A stretch of DNA of 64,000 bases from Gardnerella swidsinskii (GTDB lineage: Bacteria; Actinomycetota; Actinomycetes; Actinomycetales; Bifidobacteriaceae): positions 372,001-436,000 of the forward strand of contig NZ_QJVB01000001.1 in the NCBI RefSeq assembly GCF_003397705.1, read 5' to 3'. The notes below the pieces were generated by a model. That model was not told the origin of the DNA and did not search any database. It saw only the letters and a list, made by a program, of their open reading frames with translations. Both the position numbers and the translations under genes were made by a program. Positions 42,618 through 51,887 of the stretch are shown one piece after another (within the stretch, counting starts at the first letter, position 1; every line of letters starts with the position of its first letter).

Positions 42618-43406
42618 ATGACTGATGACACGCAAATTAGCGATACTCATATCGTTTCAGTAGCGGGTCATGGTATAGATCCTTCACCGGTTCCGCCAGA
42701 GCCGGAAGGAGATTTACCTTCCGGCTCTCGCATGTTTAAGCGCAAAAATAGAAAAGGTAAGCATTTTGCACATTCTAAGCGTGCTAAAAATGACCGCCTA
42801 ACTTTGCGCGATGCTATAACATGGTTCGGTATTCCAGTATTAGTAGTGATACTTATTCGTGTGTTCCTATTTGGAGCTTACACAATTCCTTCTGGCTCTA
42901 TGCTAGATACTATTCATATTGGCGATTATGTTATTACGACTAAGCTAACTCCGCGCTTATTCCCATTAAAGCGTGGAGATATTGTTGTTTTTGAGGATCC
43001 TGCACATTGGTTGAGTGGTGAAAATTCTTCCGGTGTTGTTGGCAAGGATTTAATTAAGCGTCTTATTGGTTTGCCTGGGGATACTGTTGAGTGTAAAGGC
43101 GCTGGGCAGCCTATTGTTGTAAACGGTGTTCCAATACGAGAATCTTCCTATATTCGTCCTGGTGTTGACCCGAGTGCTTTTCCGTTTAAAGTAAAAGTTA
43201 AAGCTGGTCACGTGTTTGTTTTGGGCGATAATCGTTCTAATTCTGCGGATTCACGATATCATCGCAATGATGGCGATGATGGCTTAGTTCCGATTTCCAA
43301 AATCGAGGGCGTTGCTGTGTTTAGATCGTGGCCGCTTGATCGAATTGGTCTTTTAGACGAACACCATGATGATTTTAAAGATGTGCCTGATCGTCCTGCA
43401 AAATAA
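42618..43406 (+). CDS. lepB: Signal peptidase I
   Basis: Membrane protease that removes signal peptides outside the membrane; 262 residues. A basic cytoplasmic N-terminus (KRKNRKGKHFAHSKRAK) leads into one membrane helix (ITWFGIPVLVVILIRVFLFG). The catalytic Ser is about residue 94 in IPSGSMLDTI, and the catalytic Lys about 147 in IKRLIGLPGD. The box GDNRSNSADSRYH is conserved. ATG 42618 follows GAAGGG at 7 bases. It is 30 bases downstream of rplS. Confidence 0.95.
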   Translation: MTDDTQISDTHIVSVAGHGIDPSPVPPEPEGDLPSGSRMFKRKNRKGKHFAHSKRAKNDRLTLRDAITWFGIPVLVVILIRVFLFGAYTIPSGSMLDTIHIGDYVITTKLTPRLFPLKRGDIVVFEDPAHWLSGENSSGVVGKDLIKRLIGLPGDTVECKGAGQPIVVNGVPIRESSYIRPGVDPSAFPFKVKVKAGHVFVLGDNRSNSADSRYHRNDGDDGLVPISKIEGVAVFRSWPLDRIGLLDEHHDDFKDVPDRPAK

Positions 43407-43411
43407 AAGTA

Positions 43412-43481
43412 TTAACGCAATGTTGTTAACGCAATGTTATTAACACAATCGTATTAGAGCAATTGTATTAGCAAAACTTAT
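43412..43481. repeat. Five tandem 14-bp degenerate repeats (lepB-rnhB spacer)
   Basis: Units of exactly 14 bases: TTAACGCAATGTTG, TTAACGCAATGTTA, TTAACACAATCGTA, TTAGAGCAATTGTA, then a decayed fifth copy. They fill nearly all of the spacer. Confidence 0.85.
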
Positions 43482-43498
43482 ACGAACTAATTTTAATT

Positions 43499-44203
43499 AT
43501 GTCAAATAAATCATCCAATATACCGCTTGTTCCATCATTTAAATATGAGCAAGATTTGCTTTGCGAAGGCTATGATTGGGTTATTGGTCTTGATGAAGTA
43601 GGAAGAGGCTCTCTTGCAGGTCCTGTGATGGTAGGAGCTGCAGTTATTGGAATTAAGCAAGTAAAAGAAAACTATATGCCTGAAGGCTTAGCTGATTCTA
43701 AATTGCTGAGTGAAAAGCGTCGAGGAGAGCTTTATGAACCGTTGCAAAAATGGTGTACTTCTTGGGCTGTTGGATCTTGTACTAATAAAGAAATAGATGA
43801 GTGGGGTATTAGTTATACGCTTGGCGTTGCGGCTTTGAAAGCAATCGCAAAAGTCGAGGAAGATATTCAAATAAGTAAAAAAGAAAACACTCGTATTGCA
43901 GCAATATTGGATGGACCTTGCGATTATATTGACAAAGTCGCAAATACTTTTGACGCTCCTTACATTCCTGAGCCTGTAAAAGTCCATACTTTAGTAAAAG
44001 CAGACAGACAGTGTGCGAGCGTAGCTGCAGCTGCAGTTTTGGCAAAAGTTACTAGGGATAATCTTATGGTATCTCTTGCTAAAAATCCGAAATATGCAGC
44101 CTACGATTGGGCAAGTAATAAGGGTTACGGCTCTTTAGCTCATCGCAATGCCATTAAAAAAGTAGGACCTAGCGATTTGCATAGATTGTCTTGGCATTTA
44201 TAA
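43499..44203 (+). CDS. rnhB: Ribonuclease HII
   Basis: Cuts RNA in RNA-DNA hybrids and single ribonucleotides in DNA; 234 residues. The active-site start is VIGLDEVGRGSLAGPVMVGAAV (Asp-Glu pair), with ADSKLLSEKRR, AAILDGPCDYI (catalytic Asp), ADRQCASVAAAAVLAKVTRD and a final YDWASNKGYGS..H segment. ATG 43499 has no strong ribosome site; the tandem repeats lie just upstream. The LacI-type gene begins 13 bases after the stop. Confidence 0.95.
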   Translation: MSNKSSNIPLVPSFKYEQDLLCEGYDWVIGLDEVGRGSLAGPVMVGAAVIGIKQVKENYMPEGLADSKLLSEKRRGELYEPLQKWCTSWAVGSCTNKEIDEWGISYTLGVAALKAIAKVEEDIQISKKENTRIAAILDGPCDYIDKVANTFDAPYIPEPVKVHTLVKADRQCASVAAAAVLAKVTRDNLMVSLAKNPKYAAYDWASNKGYGSLAHRNAIKKVGPSDLHRLSWHL

Positions 44204-44216
44204 GCGAGGGGTATAT

Positions 44217-45320
44217 ATGGCAGAAAATGAAGCAAAACGCGTGTCAATGATCGATGTTGCGCATGCTGCTGGCGTAAGTCATCAAACTGTTTCTCGCGTT
44301 ATTAATAATTCTCCTGATGTTTCTGCTAACACGCGAATTAAAGTTCTGCGAGTTATTGAGCAACTTGGGTATTATCCAAGTAATTCAGCGCGCGCATTAG
44401 CGACTAAGAGGTCGCGTACTTTAGGGCTTATCGTTGGTGCAGAAAATAGAACATCTCGAAACATCATTGCTCCTATAGAAGCGCAAGCAAAATCTCGTGG
44501 TCTTTTTCTTTCTATTAGCATGGTCAACGAAACGTTATGTGAACAAAGTGATATTCAAGATTTATGCGAGAGTTTTGAAGAGCAAAATGTCGACGGATTA
44601 ATAATTGACGCTCCAACAGACGCAATATTTACGTCACTGTGTCGTACGCGTATTCTTAAGCCGTGCGTATGTGTTACTGCTACTCATGGTGCAATAAGCG
44701 CGCATGAAGGCATGAATATGTTGCGTTCTCATAGCAACGTTGAGTATTCAATGATTGGGATTAATCAATCTCGCGCAATGAACGATATTGTGTCACTTAT
44801 TGCGCATTATGGACATCGAAATGCCATTTATATAGCAGGTCCTTCACAATGGAGAGGTGCTGCAACGCGACTCATTGCATGGCGTTCACTTTCAACTGCT
44901 CAAGGTATTCATTCGCATATTGTGCAATGTACTTCGTGGAAGTCTTCTGAAAGTTACGCGCGAATGAATCATATGATTGAGAAATTTGGTATAGATGGCA
45001 TTGCATTGCCGACTGTTATTGTTGCTTCAAGCGATGAGCAGGCAGTAGGAGTTGTGCGTTCCTTGTATGAGCACGGTTTGAAAATTCCGAGTGATATTAG
45101 TGTTGTTGGTTTCGGCGATATTCCGGCAATAAGTGATTTTTTCCCACCTCTTACAACTGTGAGTCTCGATATGCAGCAATTAGGGTCGTTGGCAGTGCGT
45201 GAAGCTTTGAGATTAATGAATCATGGGCCTGAACCAGCATTCCCAGATATGTCTCATGGAGTTGGACAAATACCTGCTAGCTTAAAATTGCGTTCTTCTA
45301 TTGGTGCAGTATTGAGATAA
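44217..45320 (+). CDS. LacI-family transcriptional regulator
   Basis: 367 residues. Helix-turn-helix at about 6-60 (VSMIDVAHAAGVSHQTVSRV, INNSPDVSANTRIKVLRVI, with the LGYYPSNSARALATKRS hinge). Periplasmic-binding-like effector domain follows: LGLIVGAENRTSRNIIAPIE, VDGLIIDAPT, SSDEQAVGVVRSLYEHGLKIPSDISVVGFGDIP. Effectors of this family are mostly sugars. No sugar-use gene is adjacent, so targets are unknown; the ABC-like gene downstream is separated by a terminator-like hairpin. GAGGGG before the ATG is a good ribosome site. Confidence 0.92.
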   Translation: MAENEAKRVSMIDVAHAAGVSHQTVSRVINNSPDVSANTRIKVLRVIEQLGYYPSNSARALATKRSRTLGLIVGAENRTSRNIIAPIEAQAKSRGLFLSISMVNETLCEQSDIQDLCESFEEQNVDGLIIDAPTDAIFTSLCRTRILKPCVCVTATHGAISAHEGMNMLRSHSNVEYSMIGINQSRAMNDIVSLIAHYGHRNAIYIAGPSQWRGAATRLIAWRSLSTAQGIHSHIVQCTSWKSSESYARMNHMIEKFGIDGIALPTVIVASSDEQAVGVVRSLYEHGLKIPSDISVVGFGDIPAISDFFPPLTTVSLDMQQLGSLAVREALRLMNHGPEPAFPDMSHGVGQIPASLKLRSSIGAVLR

Positions 45321-45364
45321 TTTTGCGATCGTGAAAAATTGTATTAAAAAATTATTGAGAATAG

Positions 45365-45398
45365 AATTAAAAATGGTATTTTTAATTATTTTTTTGAT
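45365..45398 (+). terminator. AT-rich terminator-like hairpin after the LacI gene
   Basis: AATTAAAAAT / ATTTTTAATT, 10-bp stem with a GGT loop, then ATTTTTTTG. The stem is weak but the layout is right. Confidence 0.5.
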
Positions 45399-45589
45399 TA
45401 TTTAAATATTGCGTGAAACAGTTGTGAAACAACTTTATTTTCTTAATGCTAATATCTGGCAAAATGGCTTAAAATCAGCATAATTACGCGGCTGTCGGCG
45501 TGTTGATGGTGTGTGTGAAGCGTAATCTTAACATCTGTTGGGAGTGTGTGGTTTTTGAATAAATATGGAATAAAGAAAAGGATCAGGAG

Positions 45590-48145
45590 ATGATAAATCG
45601 CTGCTTTGCGTTCGTGCCAGGAATTAAGCATCTAGTTGTTTTAAGGTCGGCGTGTCTTGCGATTTCTTATCTTGTAAACATAGCTTTTGTCTACGTTTGC
45701 GTTGGGATGTTGTCTCCAGTATTAAGACCTGTTCGTTCTACTGGAACTTCTTTAATGAGTTCTGTTGAATTTACGTCTTACATTATTGTTTTAGCTGCTA
45801 TTATTTTGCTGAAATATGCAGTTTTTTACTGGTCGTGTACTGTTTGTGCAGAAATTGAGTCGCGAATAGCTATGCGTTTGCGCCCTAAAATGTTGCGCGC
45901 AATATTATCTCTACGCTCTGTGGATGTTGAAGATTCTCATGACATTACTTCTTTGCGCGTAAATGAAGATATTTTTGCAATACAAAGTTTTGTTGCTTCT
46001 TTAGTTCCACAAATTATTGCATCTATTCCTGTTCCTGTAGTCGTTTCTGCAGCACTATTTACAGTTAACCCTGCTATAGCTGGGATTTGCACATTAGCTG
46101 CATTGTTTAATGTTGCTTCTCTTATATTCTCGTTGGCACTAAGCCCAGTATCGTGGCGTTGTGTAAGTGCATTATTTGCCTATGTTATTGCTGGACTCGC
46201 AATTGTTGCAACTGTTTGGTTATCTTCCGTTAAAGGTGTAGGTCTTGCTGCAGCTCTGTTAACAATGCCTTTGTTAATGTTAAGCGTCCAGCCACTGAGA
46301 ATTGTTGGTAAGAATATGCATGTAGTTAAACATGCTGTTCATGGTTTGAATCATGTTGAAGCATTGTTGCAAATGGTTACTGATTCTCCTGCTCCAATAG
46401 CATTTAGTGACGATGGTTCAACATTATCTTTGCCTGATGGCTCAACCAATATTGCTTTGCGTATGCGATGCAATATTTCGGAAAATAATGCGAATACTAA
46501 TGAAGCTCAGCGTTTATCGATAATTGCAAAATCTGGTGAATTGCAAGTTATTCCAAGTAAATATCATCATGTTATGCGTGAGAAAATACTTTCTGGAACA
46601 GGTTTTAATAAATCTGCTGACATATTGCTTTCTTATAGCGACCGTTATGATATTCATGAAGACGACGTTTCTCCATTTGTAGTTTCTGAAGTATTTGACG
46701 CAAACGATAGTGCATCTTACTTGTCGTTGAACGATGCAAGTTCTGCAGCTTTAGCAGATATTGTTACTATAGTTAGCGAGCGAAGTCATCTATTTTCCAC
46801 AACATTGCGAGAAAACTTACTTTTGGCTGCTCCAACAGCTACGACTACTGCGATGTGGGATGCATTGCGAGCTGTGCGAATAGATGGTGTTGTTTATGCC
46901 GATTACGACGGTCTAGATATGCCAATAGATAGACTTTTTAATAATCCTGAAGCATCCTATAATTCTGAAGATTTAAAGCGTCGCGTTATTCTTGCTAGAG
47001 CAATTTTAAGACACACTAAAGTGTACGTTTTTGATTATTCCCAATGTGATATTAGCAATCATGAGGCTGAAGAAATTGTTAAAATATTGCGTCGCATAGC
47101 GCGTTATGCAAATGTAATAGTATTAATGCCAAATGATGATGGCATTAGCTCAACGGACGAAATAGCAACTGTAGAATCGTATCGTCATGTTGCTAATGAT
47201 AGTTCTAAAAATATTACGCAACTAAATCAATTAAACGAATCTCAAAACTCGCAAAACTCGCATAATGTTGAGCAAGCTCAGCAAGATTCTAATAAAAACA
47301 AGCATATTTCTTCTATTGCAAGTATTGCTTACACTTATGAAGTGAGAACAATCTCAAAGTTCAAACGTGCTATTTTTGCTTTTATATCAATGTTTAGTAC
47401 TGCTCTCAATCTTGTTTCTGCAGTATGTATTCCTGTTGCTATTGTTTCAGCAATGTTTGCTGTTGCAGGACGTCCAATATTTGGTTTTGTAATGCAACAG
47501 TGCGTGCTTGTTGCTGTTGCTTGTATGGCAGTTCGTGCATTAACTCTTGTTACAACATTTGCAGGTGTAGATATGCATCACGAACATTGGCATAAAGCTC
47601 ATATCAGCATGAATGTTGGAATGATATTTGCAGTTGTACCTCTTATGGTTGTTTTGTACTATTTCGATGCGAATTTGTCTTATGTAGCTATTGTTTCGTG
47701 CGTGTTTATTATGTTTATTGTTCCTCGATACTTACTTATACGCTCCAAGCATATTGCAAATAAAGTGCGCATTGAACAGCATGAAGTTGAGAATGAAGTA
47801 AGTGATATTGAGCTTGGTATCGATGAAGTACTTGCATTTAGGCAAGGTGAGCATTGCGTTAATCGAATGGTTACTTCAATGCATAAAGTTTCTCAACAAA
47901 GAATGCGTCTGGCTCGTAAAAGTGGAGGCATGTCGGCACTTGTTCTTGCTATATCGTTAATTAGCATTTCTGTAGCCGCACTAGTAGTTTCTCACACCAT
48001 TCATCCGGTGCCAGCTAATATTCCAGCATGGAGTACGGTTTATGCTGTTATGGCAATGGTTTTGCTGGTAATTATGATTCAGCAAGTTGTAGATGTTGTT
48101 TTACAAAGAATACCGTCTGTTATGAGAGTTAAGAGCAGTAGCTAA
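45590..48145 (+). CDS. ABC-transporter-like membrane protein with a degenerate ATPase domain
   Basis: 851 residues in the order membrane domain – ATPase-like domain – membrane domain. Residues about 1-240 and 590-850 are hydrophobic, with about five to six helices each, of the exporter (CydD/CydC-like) type. Between them, at about 290-545, is an ATPase remnant. The Walker A position reads VIPSKYHHVMREKIL with no GxxGxGKS. The Q-loop region (SERSHLFSTTLRENLLL) is well kept. The signature is YNSEDLKRRVILARAIL (LSGGQ lost). Walker B is VYVFDYSQCDIS (Glu lost). A Gln/Asn/Ser-rich linker follows. No second ATPase domain exists after the second membrane half. ATP hydrolysis is very unlikely. The frame is intact over 2.5 kb, so it is not simply a decaying pseudogene. 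Role unknown. Confidence 0.75.
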   Translation: MINRCFAFVPGIKHLVVLRSACLAISYLVNIAFVYVCVGMLSPVLRPVRSTGTSLMSSVEFTSYIIVLAAIILLKYAVFYWSCTVCAEIESRIAMRLRPKMLRAILSLRSVDVEDSHDITSLRVNEDIFAIQSFVASLVPQIIASIPVPVVVSAALFTVNPAIAGICTLAALFNVASLIFSLALSPVSWRCVSALFAYVIAGLAIVATVWLSSVKGVGLAAALLTMPLLMLSVQPLRIVGKNMHVVKHAVHGLNHVEALLQMVTDSPAPIAFSDDGSTLSLPDGSTNIALRMRCNISENNANTNEAQRLSIIAKSGELQVIPSKYHHVMREKILSGTGFNKSADILLSYSDRYDIHEDDVSPFVVSEVFDANDSASYLSLNDASSAALADIVTIVSERSHLFSTTLRENLLLAAPTATTTAMWDALRAVRIDGVVYADYDGLDMPIDRLFNNPEASYNSEDLKRRVILARAILRHTKVYVFDYSQCDISNHEAEEIVKILRRIARYANVIVLMPNDDGISSTDEIATVESYRHVANDSSKNITQLNQLNESQNSQNSHNVEQAQQDSNKNKHISSIASIAYTYEVRTISKFKRAIFAFISMFSTALNLVSAVCIPVAIVSAMFAVAGRPIFGFVMQQCVLVAVACMAVRALTLVTTFAGVDMHHEHWHKAHISMNVGMIFAVVPLMVVLYYFDANLSYVAIVSCVFIMFIVPRYLLIRSKHIANKVRIEQHEVENEVSDIELGIDEVLAFRQGEHCVNRMVTSMHKVSQQRMRLARKSGGMSALVLAISLISISVAALVVSHTIHPVPANIPAWSTVYAVMAMVLLVIMIQQVVDVVLQRIPSVMRVKSSS

Positions 48146-48196
48146 CTTTAATTTAAAAAATATTGAATATGCATAAGTTGAGTTGGGGGACTGAGC

Positions 48197-48907
48197 ATGC
48201 GTAATCGTTGTAACAAGAGGCAGTTTCTTGCGCTGTTCTGGATGCTGCTGTTTGCTGTTTTATGTGGGATTGTTATTGGCTTGTTGCTTCCTAAAATAAA
48301 CAGTAGCGTTGGGAAAATTACAGGAGAATATGAAGCAAGCGGAGAAGCTGCGCAAGCATTGGAAAAATTGCGTATATCTAAGCCTTATCGTTACGGGTAC
48401 GAGCGTCAAGTATTCGGATATCGTACTACCGACGATGACGGTAATGGATGTGACGTTAGGGAAGACGTTTTAGCGCGTGATTTACAAAATGTGAAATACA
48501 AGTACGCAGGATCCTGCCAAGTGCGTTTCGGCTTGTTGCATGATCCGTATACTGGCAAAGATATTCACTTCGTGCGTGGGCGAAAAACCAGTGCATTAGT
48601 TCAAATAGATCATGTTGTTGCATTACAAAATGCGTGGGAATCTGGAGCGTGGAAATGGAATCGTGCAAAACGATTAAAATTTGGCAACGATATGATGAAC
48701 CTACTCGCGGTTGAAGGAGCTGCTAATCAAGAAAAAGGTTCCGCGTCCGCAGCTTACTGGCTTCCTTCAAACAAAACCTTCAGGTGCGAATATGTTGCTA
48801 GGCAAATAGCTGTTAAGTATAAATATGGTTTAACTGTAACTCGCGAAGAAAAGCAGAGTATGGAAAGCGTATTGCATAACTGTTCTGCACAAAAATTACC
48901 AAAGTAA
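48197..48907 (+). CDS. Membrane-anchored or secreted HNH nuclease of the DUF1524/GmrSD C-terminal type
   Basis: 236 residues. One hydrophobic segment at about 10-33 (FLALFWMLLFAVLCGIVIGLLL) anchors or exports the protein. The catalytic region is ALVQIDHVVALQNAWESGAWKW with the DHVV core, followed by NDMMNLLAVEGAANQEKG and the SASAAYWLPSN segment, the normal layout of secreted DUF1524 nucleases. Cys pairs suggest disulphides outside the cell. It probably cuts extracellular DNA. It starts 50 bases after the ABC-like gene and may be co-transcribed with it. Its ribosome site TTGGGGGA precedes ATG 48197. Confidence 0.85.
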   Translation: MRNRCNKRQFLALFWMLLFAVLCGIVIGLLLPKINSSVGKITGEYEASGEAAQALEKLRISKPYRYGYERQVFGYRTTDDDGNGCDVREDVLARDLQNVKYKYAGSCQVRFGLLHDPYTGKDIHFVRGRKTSALVQIDHVVALQNAWESGAWKWNRAKRLKFGNDMMNLLAVEGAANQEKGSASAAYWLPSNKTFRCEYVARQIAVKYKYGLTVTREEKQSMESVLHNCSAQKLPK

Positions 48908-48960
48908 GGATTTCTCAGTTTGGTATTCGTAAAGTGACTTAGTAAGCGTTTAATAAGCGT

Positions 48961-50589
48961 TTAGTAATGATTATGAGTGTGATCGTGCATTACGTCGTGA
49001 TGCTCTGCTGAATGAGGAATATGCAACACGCGCATGCGATCAATAGCTCTACGCGCAAGATTGTGAGCAGAACCCGTGCCTTCGCCCTTGACTCCAAAAA
49101 TAACGATAAGAGCCATAATTCCTGTAATAATAGCACTAATGCGCAAAGTCCATTGAACTCCGAAAATACTAGCAGCAACATCGGCAGCGTGACCTGTGCC
49201 AGAATGGTGAAGAGTTGTCAATACTGTCATTGTAACTACTAAAACAGGTGCTCCAATAGCTCCCCAAAGCTGACGCATAGTATTAGTTACAGCCGAACCA
49301 TCGCCAAGTTCTTCCTTACGCAAACAATTAAGCGACCACGTAGTTATTGGCATAAGCAAGAATCCCATGCCAATTTGGCGAGTAAACTGCCAAATGGAAA
49401 TCCACCAAATCCACGTATCCATGTCAATAAGACTCATCATTACAGTGCCAAAAAACAGAATAATAGAGCCTGCCATAGCAACTGGGCGCACTCCAAAGCG
49501 ATCTAGCATACGACCACCAAAATACTGCGAAATAGCCATGCCGAACGCTCCAGGAAGCAGAATTAAGCCGCTCATAGTTGCTGAAAAACCACGATCAGAC
49601 TGAATATAAAGCGGAATAAGTACCATAATTGAGCTGAAAGCAAAAAATGTAAGGCAAGCGCAAATAGTACCTACCATAAAGTAGCGGTTTTTAAGCACAT
49701 TAAGACCAAGAAGAGGAGTGTGACCGCGTTTTTGCGCTCGCAACTGCCTTGTAACAAACCAAGCAATTCCACAAGCGCCAATAATCATAGGAGCCCAAGA
49801 TAATGGGTGTGAAATTCCGCATCCTTCAATATTAGTGAATCCAAACATGAGCCCGCCGAAGCCAATAACCGAAAGGCCAACCGAGAAGAAATCAGCATGC
49901 GCGTTAAGATCGTGTTCTCCAAAATTATGCAAGAAAAATACTGCCAAAACGACGGATATTGCTCCGATAATAGTAAGAGAGCAGAAAATAGAACGCCATC
50001 CATTAATATCAGTTTGCAAACCGCCAATAGTAGGACCGATTGCTGGAGCAATACTCATAGCCATGCCAACGCTTCCCATTGCCATACCTCTGCGAGTAAC
50101 AGGGTAGACGGAGAATACGGTAATTTGTAAAACAGGCCACATTACGCCAGTGCCAATAGCTTCAAGAGTTCGACCAACAAGTGCCATCATAAAGTCGTTA
50201 CTAAGCCATGCAAGTACGGATCCAAAAGTAAAAAGCGACATGGAAGTAATAACAATTTGGCGAGTAGAAAAGCGTCTTGTTAAAAATGCTGTAAGTGGAA
50301 CCATAATTGCCATAATCAGCTGGAAAATAGAAGTAAGCCACTGACCAGTTGTGACGCTTATACCAAATTCTTGAACTATTGTTGGCAATGCTGCAGTAAG
50401 TTGTAATTGTGCGAAATTGCCGATAAATGTAATAAACGTAAGAATAGCGAGAGAAATTAAAGCAGGACGTGTAAGACGATTGTTATTGTATGCTTCTTCG
50501 CCTGTTAATGCATGACTGAGATCTTGGCTTTTATTAGACAGCCATGTTGAGTGCGTCAAAATAAAACATCCTTTTTTGTTCTTAAACAT
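48961..50589 (-). CDS. MFS multidrug efflux transporter, DHA2 (EmrB/QacA) type
   Basis: 542 residues, 14 predicted membrane helices. Features: ALPTIVQEFGISVTTGQWLTSIFQLIMAI at helix 1-2, GRTLEAIGTGVMWPVLQI (motif C region), RRGMAMGSVGMAMSIAPAIGPTIGG, and a long final cytoplasmic tail rich in His (SAEHHDVMHDHTHNHY). The proton-coupled DHA2 group exports drugs and dyes; the substrate here is not known. The start could be ATG 50589, or a TTG at 50559 preceded by AAAGGATG at 7-8 bases, which has the better ribosome site. An operator-like palindrome lies at 50627-50645. Confidence 0.88.
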   Translation of the reverse strand: MFKNKKGCFILTHSTWLSNKSQDLSHALTGEEAYNNNRLTRPALISLAILTFITFIGNFAQLQLTAALPTIVQEFGISVTTGQWLTSIFQLIMAIMVPLTAFLTRRFSTRQIVITSMSLFTFGSVLAWLSNDFMMALVGRTLEAIGTGVMWPVLQITVFSVYPVTRRGMAMGSVGMAMSIAPAIGPTIGGLQTDINGWRSIFCSLTIIGAISVVLAVFFLHNFGEHDLNAHADFFSVGLSVIGFGGLMFGFTNIEGCGISHPLSWAPMIIGACGIAWFVTRQLRAQKRGHTPLLGLNVLKNRYFMVGTICACLTFFAFSSIMVLIPLYIQSDRGFSATMSGLILLPGAFGMAISQYFGGRMLDRFGVRPVAMAGSIILFFGTVMMSLIDMDTWIWWISIWQFTRQIGMGFLLMPITTWSLNCLRKEELGDGSAVTNTMRQLWGAIGAPVLVVTMTVLTTLHHSGTGHAADVAASIFGVQWTLRISAIITGIMALIVIFGVKGEGTGSAHNLARRAIDRMRVLHIPHSAEHHDVMHDHTHNHY

Positions 50590-50626
50590 AGTTTTTCTTA
50601 AGCGTATTTTTAAGCATAGGTGGCAA

Positions 50627-50645
50627 AAGTCAATCGACTTAAGTC
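50627..50645. promoter_or_regulatory. Palindromic operator candidate upstream of the MFS pump
   Basis: AAGTC-AATC-GACTT overlaps a second perfect palindrome GACTTAAGTC. On the minus strand the block contains TTGACT, a possible -35 of the pump gene, so a bound regulator would cover the promoter. Confidence 0.45.
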
Positions 50646-50752
50646 TATTCTCTTATCTATTACAACAAAAATTGCAAAACTTAATTTACGCAAAACAAAA
50701 GTTATTTAAAAATTTATTTTGCGCAAAACAATGATATTTAGACTGATTCTAA

Positions 50753-51739
50753 TCAGTAGCTGTGGTAGGAAAGCCAATGATTGTAAGCGCCTTGAATGGA
50801 GCCATAACGACCATTGCAATAATTCCAGAACCAGCGGAGCTGCGTTTGATAGTTAGTTGCCCAATCAGCGCCAGCAGAAGCCATTTTTCCGCCTGGCAAA
50901 GCTTGAGGTAAACCGTAGGCCCCAGAAGGATTCATTGCGTTTACGCGCCAACCGGACTCATGAGAAATAATAAATACTGTTGCAGTAAAATCAGCTTCAC
51001 TATAACCGTTAGAGATAAGCCAGTCGTGAGCCCATTGTTGCATCTCGCCAGCAGGAACAGTCGTACCGATAGAAGCAGCTAAGCCAATTGCGGCAGAAGA
51101 GCCGCCAGTTCCAACAAGAATAACCTTATCTTTTGGAGCTTTTTTAACATAAGAAGCAAAAATATTAGAGGAAACTATTTTTCCCTTAGCTCGAGTAACT
51201 ATTTTTGCTGTTTCCATTACGCCGTTAGCGCCTTCACTTTGCACCTTCTCAGTACCTTTTGGAAGTGCAGCAGTTTCCTTTTTAACGACGTTAAACGCGA
51301 TTGGGTCGTCGGAATTCTCTAATTTTGCGCCTGCACGATTAATCGTAATAACAGTTGATTCGCTGACTTTAGTTGTAAGAGATGGAGTAACAACATCGTG
51401 TGGCTCAAGAGTGATATCTCCAGCATCAAGAACGGATTTTACATCAGTGAAATTAGTGCCCAAAATAGTACGATGATGACCATTTATAACAACGTTAATA
51501 TATGAAGTCGCACCATTATGTAACATACTACGGCTAGCACTACGAGAAACTTGCGAAGAATCGGTTGCCGAATAAGAAGTAACCTGAACAGCGTGACCTT
51601 TAGACGAAGCGTAAAAATCTCGCGAGGTAAAACCAAGTATCACCAAAGCAACGAAGCCCAAAATAACCGCACTAACTCTAGCCCACTGTCGTAAACTGAG
51701 TGAACCAAGCGTAACAGTATGCTTACGGTGACTGGCCAT
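50753..51739 (-). CDS. Secreted Rpf/transglycosylase-like protein with DUF348 and G5 domains
   Basis: Cell-wall enzyme of 328 residues. A basic N-terminus and one membrane helix (WARVSAVILGFVALVILGF) are followed by a DUF348 (ubiquitin-like) domain (INVVINGHHRTILGTNFTDVKSVLDAG, GDITLEPHDVVTPS), a G5-like domain (VVKKETAALPKGTEKVQSEG, NGVMETAKIVTRAKGKIV), then a catalytic end with FIISHESGWRVNAMNPSGAYGLPQALPG and YGSIQGAYNHW. The Glu in HESGW is the lysozyme-like active site. The domain order matches RpfB-type or aggregation-promoting peptidoglycan hydrolases of actinobacteria. ATG 51739 follows a perfect AAGGAGGG; an upstream in-frame ATG at 51790 does not. Confidence 0.88.
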   Translation of the reverse strand: MASHRKHTVTLGSLSLRQWARVSAVILGFVALVILGFTSRDFYASSKGHAVQVTSYSATDSSQVSRSASRSMLHNGATSYINVVINGHHRTILGTNFTDVKSVLDAGDITLEPHDVVTPSLTTKVSESTVITINRAGAKLENSDDPIAFNVVKKETAALPKGTEKVQSEGANGVMETAKIVTRAKGKIVSSNIFASYVKKAPKDKVILVGTGGSSAAIGLAASIGTTVPAGEMQQWAHDWLISNGYSEADFTATVFIISHESGWRVNAMNPSGAYGLPQALPGGKMASAGADWATNYQTQLRWFWNYCNGRYGSIQGAYNHWLSYHSY

Positions 51740-51887
51740 AACCCTCCTTATTTCTGCAATTACTCTATTGATACTTGCAAACGCCCGCAACGTAGACTAA
51801 TAAAACATGAGAAACATGCGTTAAAATGTATGTGCAAAACGTATATGCAAAACCTCACGTATTATATCTCATGGCATAGTCTATAAA

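Noticed and set aside
43412..43481. Possible CRISPR array (regular 14-bp repeats)
   Set aside because: Units abut without spacers, are too short and degenerate, and no cas gene is near.
45590..48145. Pseudogene call for the ABC-like protein
   Set aside because: Key ATPase residues are missing, but 851 codons are open with sound membrane helices in both halves. Decay would be expected to bring stops or frameshifts.
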